From: Clitopilus passeckerianus
Taxonomy: Eukaryota; Basidiomycota; Agaricomycetes; Agaricales; Entolomataceae
DNA: 64,000 nucleotides
Reading direction: 5' to 3'
NCBI GenBank assembly: GCA_944990035.1
Contig: CALYLX010000101.1
Span: 186,001-250,000, forward strand
Part shown: piece after piece, positions 1 through 11,900 of the stretch
Layout: each line of letters starts with the position of its first letter
Numbering within the stretch: the first letter of the stretch is position 1
Translations under genes and position numbers: made by a program
Notes under the pieces: model-generated
What the model saw: only the letters and a program-made list of their open reading frames with translations
What the model was told of the DNA's origin: nothing
Databases searched by the model: none

Positions 1-394
1 GATCAACACCACCGCTAACGGGGCCAGGGATTGGAATCTTCAAGGAGCCGCAAGATGTATCTTCTTCCGTGGGGGGAACCATTCATGCATTGGGCTATGC
101 CGAGCATGTGTTTGATGGTGTTCCACTTGGTGAAGGGGCGCCGTAGCTATAGTGGAGATTAGGGAGTGGAGAGTGGAGAGTGGAGAACTGGGTACAAGGT
201 TGCTTGACGAAGTTTTGATATATGCTTTCATATTTTTATGTGTTCTTGGGTGAACGAGAAACAATACATGGAGAACATCCACAGCATGAACAATTAGTGA
301 ATCGGTTGGGTAATTTACATAGTGAATGTTCTATTGACTATCATAGCTACATGTCTTTCTACATGAGTTCAGACGTACAAGTCCAGATTGAAAG
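1..394. other. Non-coding 3' flank of NLR gene A
   Basis: No gene is supported here. From about position 75 the sequence matches the flank at about 8650-8959 behind gene B: both carry the words aaccat..catgcattggg and gagttttgatac/gaagttttgatat in the same order. The tandem duplication of A and B therefore extends beyond the coding regions. Confidence 0.6.
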
Positions 395-3300
395 CTATTC
401 TTCGTCCACATCGTCAATATTCAATGGCAACTCAACAGCCCCGTTAGCCTCCAGCAGATCTACCACGTAATGCCATGCACTTGATCCGAAGTGTTCTGAG
501 TTTACGAATTGCCGCGCGTAATAAAGTGGAGTATTGCCCCCTTTATCCGCCAAATTCACCTCCACACCTTGTGCGAGAAGGAGTCGAATGGTGCCTACGA
601 CGGATGATTGAACCTGCCAGCAGCCATGAGCTGTGCTGGCCCAAGAAAGGGCGGTACGCCCATCCTTATCTTGTGTGGTGACTTGGATACCTCCACGTTC
701 GAGCAGAAGTTTGATGACTGAGTGGTGGCAATATTGAGCTGCATGGGAGAAGGGAGTCCGGCCATGGTTGTCCTTTGAGTCCACGTCAACTCCTTCATGC
801 TCAAGGAGGAGCTTGAAGATTGACTCGTTGTCTTGAGAAGCCGCATATGAAAAGGGAGTCCGGCCATGGTTGTCCTTCGAGTGCACGTCAACTCCTTCAT
901 GCTCGAGGAGGAGCTTGAAGATTGATTCGTTGTCTTGAGAAGCCGCATATGAAAACGGAGTCCGGCCATGGTTGTCCTTCGAGTCCACGTCAACTCCTTC
1001 ATGCTCAAGGAGGAGCTTGAAGATTGACTCGTTGCCCCACTGAACTGCATATGAAAAGGGAGTCCGGCCATCGGTGTCCTTCGAGTCCACGTCAACTCCT
1101 TCATGCTCAAGGAGGAGCTTGAAGATTGACTCGTTGCCTTGAGAAGCCGCATATGAAAAGGGAGTCCGGCCATCGTTGTCCTTCGAGTCCACGTCAACTC
1201 CTTCATGCTCAAGGAGGAGCTTGAAGATTGACTCGTTGCCCCTAAAAGCCGCATATGAAAAGGGAGTCCGGCCATCGTTGTCCTTCGAGTGCACGTCAAC
1301 TCCTTCATGCTCGAGGAGGAGCTTGAAGATTGATTCGTTGTCTTGAGAAGCCGCATATGAAAACGGAGTCCGGCCATGGTTGTCCTTCGAGTCCACGTCA
1401 ACTCCTTCATGCTCAAGGAGGAGCTTGAAGATTGACTCGTTGCCCCACTGAACTGCATATGAAAAGGGAGTCCGGCCATCGGTGTCCTTCGAGTCCACGT
1501 CAACTCCTTCATGCTCAAGGAGGAGCTTGAAGATTGACTCGTTGCCTTGAGAAGCCGCATATGAAAAGGGAGTCCGGCCATGGTTGTCCTTCGAGTCCAC
1601 GTCAACTCCTTCATGCTCAAGGAGGAGCTTGAAGATTGACTCGTTGCCCCTAAAAGCCGCATATGAAAAGGGAGTCCGGCCATGGTTGTCCTTCGAGTCC
1701 ACGTCAACTCCTTCATGCTCAAGGAGGAGCTTGAAGATTGACTCGTTGCCCCACTGAACTGCATATGAAAAGGGAGTCCGGCCATCGTTGTCCTTCGAGT
1801 CCACGTCAACTCCTTCATGCTCAAGGAGGAGCTTGAAGATTGATTCGTTGCCCCGAGAAGCCGCATATGAAAAGGGAGTCCGGCCATTGTTGTCCTTCAA
1901 GTCCACGTCAACTCCTTCATGCTCAAGGAGGAGCTTGAAGATTGATTCGTTGCCCCGAGAAGCCGCATATGAAAAGGGAGTCCGGCCATTGTTGTCCTTC
2001 AAGTCCACGTCAACTCCTTCATGCTCAAGGAGGAGCTTGAAGATTGATTCGTTGCCCCACTGAACCGCATATGAAAAGGGAGTCCGGGCATGGTTGTCCT
2101 TCAAGTCCACGTCAACTCCATGCTCAATGAGTATCTTGACATCCGATTCCTGACCGCACTCAGCCGCGTAGCTGATGGGTGTTCTGCCTTCCGAGTCCCG
2201 TGAATCTCCTATCCTGGATTCCGCGGGAATATCAGTGTTGGTAGGATCATCTTCGTTGTGGCTCGAGTTTGACCACTGTAGTATCCGCCTCATAGATTTC
2301 GTCCGCCCAGCAATGGCTGCAAGGTGCAGTGGGGTTTTTTGCAACTTTGTGAGTGGAATGCTATCTGTCCCATCAAGTAGTATTGACAGAGCATCGGTTT
2401 GATCGTGATACGCTGCCAGGAACATACCGGGCCTATCCTTCTCTGTTGCCCTATCCCCCCATTCTGCCAGTATGTAGTTGCAGTTGAGTAACATAGGTTG
2501 GCCATTGCTCTGCAGAAATTCGAAACCCCCGGGGAGGCGCTGATGATGTGTATCTGCATGGTAGCCCCAGTTCAGTGCCGCATAATCATAGAAGGGAAGG
2601 CGGGCTCTTTGATCAAGGACCCAGCGCGGTTCCTCCCGGTTGAGGTCTGCTGCAAGAGTATGATCACCCGTGCTCGAGAGGTATTCAATGCATGTTGAAA
2701 ACATCGCCTTATGTGCATCAAGGAAGTATTTTGATTGGAACTGCTGAAAGAATTCTTGGGTCGTGAAATCTGACAATGCCCATCTTAATAATGCACTCCG
2801 GCGATTCCATGAATGCATTACTCACGAACAAATTGTACAATCCTCTCATCATCAGGCTGGGTGTCCCATACTTTATCTTTCACAACAACAAGTCCAGCGC
2901 AGAGGCCCGTGATTCTTGATAGAGGGGTAACATATTTATGCGTCTCTTTCCTGCCGTTCTTTGTAGCCAGCGCATGTCGAAGTTCCCCGACCGAAAGAGG
3001 TCGACGCGCATAAGCAACCCACATCAACGCCTTCATCGCAAGCTCCCTGTGAGGTCCTGAATAGTTTTTGATGAGCTCCATGACGCGGTTGTAGGTTTCG
3101 TCGATTTCGTGAGGCAGGTTTTCGAGAGCATCTTCAAGATCTCCAAGATTGAGCTGTTCGGCTAGCAAATTCATGCCCAGCTCTGCCACGAGAAACCTAA
3201 CGTTAAGCCATCAGACATTTGAAAGGGTGGAGAGCGAGGAAAGAACTTACCGCCCTTTTGCGGCCTTGATGACCTTGTCAATGATAAGCTTGGAAAACTC

Positions 3301-5208
3301 GTGTGACACCTCAAAGTCGAGTTTGGATTTCAGGGTATCAATTCTTTCCACCAGGTATGCCCCCATATCATCATCGTCCGCGATTATCTCCTCTCTGCTG
3401 GCCCCAAGTTCCTCGAATGTGGCCTTCATCTCCCCAAGTACCCGTGAGGTTATAAGGAGCTTCACGTTCTCTCCGAGCAACAGGATGTCTTTGATCATCT
3501 CGCGAACCTCCTTATCACTATACTGCACCGTATATTCGTCAAGTGCGTCCAGGACAAGGTAGCAGTTCTGGTAGTCCCCGATGGCGATGGATAGAGCCAA
3601 TCGAAGTTCGGCCTCCGTAGGTCGTGATTTCCTCTTCTCATGTGAGTCATAGAGGTCTTTAAAGATGGGCTGTTGATGGAGTTCGAACATCTGCCTGCAA
3701 AGGGCCTCGAGGATGGCCACTTTGCTCTGGTGATTTCGGAGCTTGTAGTTGAAGTAGATGGGGCCGACGAATGTTCGAGATTCGTCGAAGGTGCGTAGGT
3801 GATCCACAACGAGAGATCTGAAAGGGCACACATCATTGGCAACAGAACAAGTTGAGGTGATGCGAAACTTACGCCATGACTGTTTTACCGACACCAGCTG
3901 CAGGATGGTCAGAGAGGTATTCTATTGGACATGGAAGTACTTACGTATTCCGGGACACCACATAAGTCTCTGCTGAGGGGATGTACACCATTCACGATAC
4001 GTCTTCGATCGAAGGAACCACCCGCCGGTCTTCTCTGATCGTTTCTTGGCGATTTCATTGTGTGTCGCTCGGTAGTCGATGAAATAGTACCATTCCCCCG
4101 TCTTGCGAGAATCATCATCTACATTGAGTTATTTACCGCAAGGAGAATGTTATGGGCATACAGTACTCACTTGAATCTATAATTGACCAGATGTCAGTGT
4201 ACTTTCGTACGTGCATAAACAGAAATAACTTACACGTAATTCGCCATACGTCTCCCGCAACATTCATGTTGTAGACGTCACCGCTTGAAGTGCTAACGAA
4301 CTTGCCCCCAGAGATGTTGACTCCCTTGCACTCGTGTACCACCTCCTTGACGGCCAGATATTCGGTGTGGATACTTTTGTGTTCCTTGTCATCGACATCT
4401 TCATCAACGTTTCCTTCAGGTGCATGTCTGGTCGTTCCCCGATCATCCACTGGAGCTTGACCACTCGTGTTTGCGAGCACCTCGCTGCCAGTCTCCCTTA
4501 GCTCTGCGTACGCACAGATAAATCAGCAACCTCACAAGTGCAGGCTTCAGTGTGACTTACGAGTGATGGACTTGTTCCCAGCTGTGGCAGATATTTCAGG
4601 AGAGACATCGCCCTTCCGAGGCGCTTGAGAGAATTGCAACGTCGTCGTGTTTTCACCATGGACTATGGTGTTGCCAAGTGAAAGAAAGGTCGCTAACAGA
4701 ATAAAGTTACTCAATTAACACTAGCAATGCCTTGCAGGAAGCGCTCACAATTACTGCGTAAAGCCTCAAACGTGCCCCTTTCCCAACCCTCAAGAAGAAG
4801 CGCCCGGACGTCGTCGTGATCCCGGAGGCATGAGGAACAGGTGTCGTAGGAAACCTCACGGAGAGTAACCAATAGGCTCCTCAACACAACAGGTTCCATA
4901 GCCTGCTTCATTACGGGGGGCTGGTCCTTATACGCCGTCCATGAGCATTCTTGCAGGATGCGCCTATCCTCCTCAACGTGCGGTGCCGACTCTGAAGGTG
5001 AGTGTTGGCGAACATGGGGAGTGTGGGAGGCATCTTGTAGCTCTGAGAAACCATCTTCATCGGCAGCGTTCAAGGCTGAGCTGGAAGCATCGTTCGTGAG
5101 GTTTTGAGCTGGAGGTTTCCTTCGGCCACCGTCTAGTAGGCGCCATGAATGTTTCGAGAAGAGATACCCGAACAGGGCCACTGCACCGATTAGCAGCCAA
5201 TAGAACAT
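395..5208 (-). CDS. NACHT-ankyrin NLR-like protein A
   Basis: Nine exons join in frame: 5208-4749, 4692-4561, 4503-4234, 4176-4171, 4118-3945, 3897-3873, 3817-3251, 3196-2826 and 2769-395, about 1,459 aa. All introns are GT..AG and 46-57 nt. Order of parts: an N-terminal hydrophobic segment (residues about 2-18) followed by basic residues, suggesting a membrane anchor; a linker with the motif DVYNMNVAGDVWR; a NACHT NTPase with Walker A GIPGVGKT (about residue 347), Walker B CYLVLDALDEY (about 440) and LLITSR; a winged-helix-like stretch; and a C-terminal ankyrin array. Thirteen 34-residue repeats are almost identical. NACHT-ankyrin proteins of fungi are regarded as NLR-like sensors of non-self; the ligand here is unknown. 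No known N-terminal effector domain (HeLo, patatin, HET) is recognisable. The start was chosen because genes B and C begin at the same place. Confidence 0.85.
776..2101 (-). repeat. Thirteen near-identical 102-bp ankyrin units in gene A
   Basis: Thirteen head-to-tail 102-bp (34-codon) units lie inside the last exon of gene A. The core is GRTPFSYA....NESIFKLLL. Units differ mainly at the 3-4 residues after SYA (VQWGN, ASRGN, AFRGN, ASQGN, ASQDN). The order FRGN-SQGN-VQWGN-SQDN occurs twice in succession, showing a higher-order duplication of four units (408 bp). The identity points to recent expansion or gene conversion. Confidence 0.9.
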
Positions 5209-5639
5209 GCTCGAGGGTCCTTGGGAGAAGTTAGAACTTGAATCGTGGATGCGGAATGTGGCAAGGACTCACGAAGGCTGCAAGCTGAGAGTAAATGGTC
5301 AACATACCAGTTGCCACTGCCATGCGGCAGTGTGTGAGCGCCTGTTTCGAGTGTATGGGTATGTGTGGCTCAAACTGCTGTGAACGTGAAGGCGCCCATT
5401 GATCAGCTGTCTTGATTTCTGCTCAACGGGATCAATCGTGGTTGATACGCACAATTCAAGTAATTATCCTTTTGACTGCGACTGTTCTGGATAACTTGGT
5501 GGTAAAATCAGTGCACGACCAAACCAGAACGTTAACATAAAGAACATGATACTAGTGAAATACATGAAAAAAACGGCCTCTTTATCAAGGCGTTCAAGAT
5601 GAAATCAGTCCATCCATCCATATAGTCGTTCCATCCGAC
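5209..5639. other. Promoter-side interval of gene A
   Basis: No reading frame of interest. On the minus strand this lies between the dipeptidase remnant and the start of gene A. It corresponds to the 35.4-37.2 kb interval between the intact dipeptidase and gene C, but is much shorter. Confidence 0.5.
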
Positions 5640-6095
5640 CTACAAGTCCCTCCTCTTCCGATACACCTCCTGCCCAACCTCCCCATTTCTCACCTCCTCC
5701 TTGCATATCTCACGCGTAGCCCTCTCAACACCCCTAAACACCCTCAAGTAATTCCCTCCCACAAGTCCCCTGAGCTGGGGGCGGTCCAGTTGAAGGAGAT
5801 TAGTTTTGTGATCTGCGCAACGGAGTGGGTGAGCATCTGCTTCTTCGCCACAACCTTCGCAACCCACTCAACATGATCAGCAACCTTCTTCTAATCATGA
5901 AGAACGGTGCAACTCAACCTTTAGTTCCCCAGAATCAGCATCCTCCTTTCATCCAGATGGATTCAAGCACATACCATAGCAATACCATCCTTCCCCCCTG
6001 GCTCTCAGTCCCCAACATCTCCAAAGTCCCATCCGGGAAAATTGCTCGGCACATCCCTGGCCACCTCGCACTGAAAAGCTCGGGTGGCTAAAAGG
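5640..6095 (-). pseudogene. Remnant of an M19 membrane dipeptidase gene
   Basis: The minus strand matches the 3' half of the intact dipeptidase gene at 33501-35371. The C-terminal peptides [13 protein letters not shown] and EVYRKRRDL end at the same stop position as [13 protein letters not shown] and EVYWKRRDL in the intact copy. Further upstream on this strand, DNA matching the intact exon around 34800-35015 is present (TTGGAGATGTTGGGGACTGA; GCTGATCATGTTGAG; AAGAAGCAG) but out of frame. The intact exon 35067-35145, with its flanking introns, is deleted. The N-terminal half, including the first zinc ligands, is absent. It lies directly upstream of NLR gene A in the same orientation, as the intact dipeptidase lies upstream of NLR gene C. 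Confidence 0.82.
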
Positions 6096-8959
6096 CTATA
6101 ATGTTGGATGAATACATGAGGTCGAGTCATTCCTAGACGATCCGTTTCCCGGATTAGGGCTAGGCCAAATTTACTGTTGTGGGGTGGGGTTGAGTGTACC
6201 TATATGTGTTATGAAACGGGGGCGAGCAGGCGAGCAAAAGAGAAGGAGAAAGGAGTCAAAGGAAGAGAGGGGAGGAGAAAGAGACACAGCAGCTGATGTC
6301 TTGAGAAGAGAACGATGTCATTGAGTATTTCGAGTCTGTCCCTTAGATGAGATAGAATTTCGAGTGACCAACCTGCTCAGTCGTGGGCAAAAGCATGCAA
6401 CATGATGGTTCATTGGCATAAGCTTCAGAGTTTAGGGGGCCGTGTTTGAGAGTGTGAGTAGCTAGGAGGATTCTTGAAATTCGAGGAGTTGATGAGGGGT
6501 CTAATGAAGGTGGGCGACCGGTGATTTCTCGGAGTATCTTTCTCTTCGTCCTATTCACCTCCCTCAGTCCTCCTGGGGCTACTGAGCAAACCTACTTCGA
6601 GGTTGAACGTTGAATACTCGAAGGACCAGCAAATCGGGATATGAGAGGTCCAAACTGAGAGACGAATGAGATTGCTTGAAGATATCTGGGTTGTAGACAC
6701 AGGAGCTCTCTTCGTCTCTTCGTCTTCAAACCTCCAGCGCTTCAGCTTCAAGCCTCAAGGCCTAGTCACCATCAATTGGCGATGCATCCCCAATACCGAC
6801 TGCACGACCTTCACCCGCCCCGAAACTGAATTTACGACCCCAATCTCCCATGCGGCAAGACCATCTCTGGGTCGACAATGGCTGCGTTCCTCCTCTTCCT
6901 AACAGTACAAGGCCACGGTCTCATATAAAACTCGTCGTCCCTCACGGAAATGGTCTCATATACCGTGCGTCACCATTTCACTCCCATTAACCAAACTGTC
7001 GCTAATCTCGTACACGGTGCCGGTAGCTCTCTTCCCACTGACGCAACACCAGTTTCCTACACAACCCTTTTCAGCATCGACCTGGTTTACAGGACGGACG
7101 TGTGTACTTCGCTCTCATATCGCAGAAGAACTAATACTTTCTCTCTCGTACATAGATACACTATATACTGGCTCGATCGCCTCCACCTCCTGTCTGCGCC
7201 TAATACTTCCTACCAGGCCGGACTACTCTCCTTCCTTTCTTCTCTCCTCTCCCCGACCCAACCCACTACCTACAAACACGGTCTACCTCTCCGTGCTCTT
7301 CAACGTCCAGAGTGTGCAGGCGAGTGTTTGAGAACCCTCATCGAGGAGAGCTGGTTCCAAACACATTTCCAAAGGATATCAGCAAACATGACAAGGAGGA
7401 AAGGAAGGATGACTGCATAACTACGTATCCTCCGTCATAACGGTGCTTTCCCTGACTTGGCTGGTTCTACAAGGATCTCGTTTCCTTTCCTGCAGGACCA
7501 CGTTTGGGAGTTGGTGCCGTGTGGTATGTTTCGTCTCTCCGCCTCCCACGTTTAGATTTTATACTGATAAAATTCTACTTGTATATTCAATAGAACGCGT
7601 CTTCGGCCACTCCCTCCCTCCCTCATCCTCCAAATAATCACACTACTTTCGATATGAACCTCCCACCACTGCCTGCGGCCCCACAGGAAAGTCTTTGAGA
7701 AAACAGGGATTATGTTCGTGTTTGGGAGTCGGCTTGCCAGGTGTTACCACTATATGTGCTGTGGAAATGGTGTCGGTACCATGTGCAGAACAACCGAAAC
7801 AACAATGAAATTGGAGGGCATAGAGCGGAGGAGGGCAGCTGCACGCTACCGGGGGCTTCGGTTGATGGAGAAGTATTGGGGGATCGCTATCGACGGTATG
7901 GGTGTAGGCACGTTTAGCGAAAGGGGGGAGAAGAAGAGTGGGGAGGAATGCACCCTCACACTATTTTGAGATCGGGGAGCAGCTGAAAAGATTAACGTTC
8001 CCGGTGTGAGTTGACTTTCCTTGCTTGTATGTCTATTCTCGATATACATTGAGGGTCTCGTCTGAAACATTTCCTGCCTTTTTCACTTTCACTTGTCCTT
8101 CTGGCTTCCTAAAATATGCAACTGACTTCACCTCCAGATCTGACTTCCCAACCTGAGACGCCCGCTGTGAACAGGTCTCCGGTTCTACATTCGGTCTCTG
8201 GCGTTTATTCCCTCTACGTTCTTGCCCACCCTTCGTTCTTTGTCCAGATTTGAAAGTCGTGAAGGGCTGGAAGACGCCATCAATAAACCAGGAGTCCTCG
8301 ACGGCTCTACTAAGAGAAAGAAGACGAAGAAGAAGCAGAAGGAGGAAAAGTACAGGAACCTCACGACACCCTATTCCGTACCACGCTTATAAAGCCTCCA
8401 GACCCGTACAGCTAGAAACGCACATGGAACCATCTGGAGGACAAATGACGGTGATGGAAGGCTGTATCCCCCCCATCTCCATCTCTTTCCTTCATCTGCC
8501 TCTTCCCCATCTTGCCAAAACGGAAGAGATCACCGCCATTATCGTGGGGCGACGAATATGTGTTTGAGGGGTGCAGGGAGCCCAGCGACAAACACGGGCA
8601 AAGGATTAAAATCGTACAACAGCCATAAAATGGACCCACATCTGTGGTAGGAACCATTTCATGCATTGGGAATGCATTGGGATATGCAGGGCATGATGGT
8701 GACGGTTTTCGGCTTGGAGGAGAGGTCAAAGTGGGGGGAGAGAAGCTGTAGCTGGTGGATAGTAGGGAGTAGGGTGTGGAGAATGTAATACGAGGCTGCT
8801 CGACGGAGTTTTGATACATCCATTCGAGTTTGTATGTATTCTTAGGCGGATAAGAAACAAAACATTCTACGAACGATCAGCGGTTTGATTGGTGAATTTG
8901 CAAGGATGGATATATGTCCATAGTCTATGTTATATTGACTATTGTAGCCACATGACAAT
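6096..8959. other. Intergenic stretch with an unrecognised open frame
   Basis: No gene could be assigned. Plus strand 6950-7420 has a long open frame (peptide HHFTPINQTVANLVHGAG, later EESWFQTHFQ) that reads like protein, and 6666-6902 is another open frame. I could not link them into a convincing spliced gene or recognise a family, so they may be remnants. From about 8650 the sequence is the duplicated 3' flank of gene B. Confidence 0.4.
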
Positions 8960-11900
8960 CTACATGTCTTCAGACGTTGAAACAGGTTCTTCGTGCACAC
9001 CGTCAATACTCAACGGCAATTCGACTGCCCCATTTGCCTCCAACAGATCTACCACGTATTGCCAAGCACTTGATATGGGGTGTTCTGAGTTTACGAATTG
9101 CCGCGCGTAATAAAGTGGACTCCTGCCCTCGTTATCCGCCAAATTCACCTCTACACCTTGTGCGAGAAGAAGTTGAATGGTGCCTACGACGGATGATTGA
9201 TCCTGCCACCAGCAATCACCTGTGCTGGCCCAAGAAAGGGCGGTACGCCCATCTTTATCTTGTGTGGTGACTTGAGTACCTCCACGTTCGAGCAGAAGTT
9301 TGATGACCAAGTGCTGGCAATATTGAGCTGCATGAGAAAAGGGAGTCCGGCCATGGTTGTCTTTTGAGTGCACGTCAACTCCTTCATGCTCAAGGAGGAG
9401 CTTGAAGATTGATTCGTTGCCCCACTGAACTGCATATGAAAAGGGAGTCCGGCCATGGTTGTCCTTCGAGTGCACGTCAACTCCTTCATGCTCAAGGAGG
9501 AGCTTGAAGATTGACTCGTTGTCTTGAGAAGCCGCATATGAAAAGGGAGTCCGGCCATCGTTGTCCTTCGAGTGCACGTCAACTCCTTCATGCTCAAGGA
9601 GGAGCTTGAAGATTGACTCATTGTTGCCCCTAAAAGCCGCATATGAAAAGGGAGTCCGGCCATGGTTGTCCTTCGAGTGCACGTCAACTCCTTCATGCTC
9701 AAGGAGGAGCTTGAAGATTGACTCGTTGCCCCTAAAAGCCGCATATGAAAAGGGAGTCCGGCCATGGTTGTCCTTCGAGTCCACGTTGACTCCATGCTCA
9801 ATGAGCATCTTGACATCTAATTCCTGACCGCACTCAGCCGCGTAGCTGATGGGTGTTCTGCCTTCCGAGTCCCGTGAATCTCCTATCCTGGATTCCGCGG
9901 GAATATCAGTGTTGGTAGGATCATCTTCGTTGTGGCTCGAGTTTGACCACTGTAGTATCCGCCTCATAGATTTCGTCCGCCCAGCAATGGCTGCAAGGTG
10001 CAGTGGGGTTCTTTGCGACTCTGTGAGTGGAATGCTATTTGTCCCATCAAGTAGTATTGACAGAGCATCGGTTTGATCGTGATACACTGCCAGGAATATA
10101 CTGGGTCTATCCTTCTCTGTCGTGCTATCCCCCCGTTCTGCCAGTATGTAGTTGCAGTTGAGTAACACAGGTTGGCCATTGCTCTGTAGGAATTCAAGAA
10201 CACCAGGGAGGGGCTTGCGGTGTGTGGTTACATGGTGGCCCCAGTGCAATGCTGCATAGTCGTAGAACGGAAGGCGGGCCCTGTGATCAGAAAACCGATG
10301 AAATCCCTTCCAATTGAAGTCCGCTGCAAGGGTATGATCACCCGTGCTCGAGAGGTATTCAATGCATGTTGAAAACATCGCCTTATGCGCATCAAGGAAG
10401 TATTTTGATTGGAACTGCTGAAAGAATTCTTGGGTCGTGAAATCTGACAATGCCCATCTTAATAATGCACTCCGGCGATTTCATGAATGCATTACTCACG
10501 AACAAATTGTACAATCCTCTCATCATCAGGCTGGGTGTCCCATGCTTTATCTTTCACAACAACAAGTCCAGCGCAGAGGCCCGTGATTCTTGATAGAGGG
10601 GTAACATATTTATGCGTCTCTTTCCTGCCGTTCTTTGTAGCCAGCGCATGTCGAAGTTCCCGAACCGAGAGAGGTCGACGCGCATAAGCAACCCACATCA
10701 ACGCCTTCATCGCAAGCTCCCTGTGAGGTCCAGAATAGGTTTTGATGAGCTCCATGACGCGGTTGTAGGTTTCGTCGATTTCGTGAGGCAGGTTTTCGAG
10801 AGCATCTTCAAGATCTCCAAGATTGAGCTGTTCGGCTAGCAAATTCATGCCCAGCTCTGCCACGAGAAACCTAACGTTAAGCCATCAGACATTTGAAAGG
10901 GTGGAGAGCGAGGAAAGAACTTACCGTCCTTTCGCAGCCTGTATGACCTTGTCAATGATAAGCTTGGAAAACTCGTCCGACACCTCAAAGTCGAGTTTGG
11001 ATTTCAGGGTGCCAACCCTTTCCACCAGATATGCCCTCATATCGTTGTCGTCAGCAATGATCTCCTCTCTGCTAGCCCCTAGTTCCTGAAACGTCGCCTT
11101 CATCTTTCCAAGAACACGGGAGGTGATAAGGAGCTTGACATTGTCTCTGAGCGATAGGATGGCCTCCATGATCTCGCGAATCTGCTTATCACTATAATGT
11201 GCAGTGTATTCGTCAAGTGCGTCTAGAACGAGGTAGCATTGCTGATAGTCCTGGGCGGCAGCAGATAGGATTGACCGAAGCTCGGCTTCCGTAGGTCGTG
11301 ACCTTCGCTTTGCATGCAAGTCGTACAGGTCTTTAAGGGCAGACTGTTGTCGGAATTCAAAGATCTGCCTGCAGAGGGCCTCCAGGATGGCCAGTTTGCT
11401 TTGCTGATCTCGAAGCTTGTAGCTAAAGTAGATGATGCCGACGAAGGTTTTGGATTCGTCAAAGCTCCGTAGGTGGTCCACAACGAGGGAGCTGAAGATT
11501 CACGGGTCAGTGGGAATGTAGCCAGGCGGCAGTGTAATGGAAACTTACGCCATGACCGTTTTACAGGATCTGACCGTTAGGATAATGTCTGTCATTAGAC
11601 ATGGGAACACACGTACGTATACCAGGACACCACATGATTCGTTGCTGCGGGGATGTACACCAGTCACCATACGTCTTCGAGCGAAGCAACCACCGGCCAG
11701 TGCCCTTTGACCGCTTCTTGGAAATCTCGTTGTGCATGACTCGATAGTCAACGGGAAAAAACCATTCGGCCACGGAATGATCATTATCTGTATCGAGGTG
11801 AGCCACATGTGCGCATTCTCTGGGGATAAATACCCACTTGAATCTATAATCGACCAATCGTCAGCAATGGTCATGACATCGAGGTTAGAAGATCACTTAC

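Noticed and set aside
595..1887. A 430-aa open frame overlapping the ankyrin exon of gene A (and 9184-9816 in gene B)
   Set aside because: It is a shifted frame that stays open because the same 102-bp unit is repeated; its peptide is a low-value repeat and the real frame encodes clear ankyrin repeats.
776..2101. CRISPR-like array
   Set aside because: The regular 102-bp repeat has no spacers and is an in-frame coding repeat in a eukaryotic gene.
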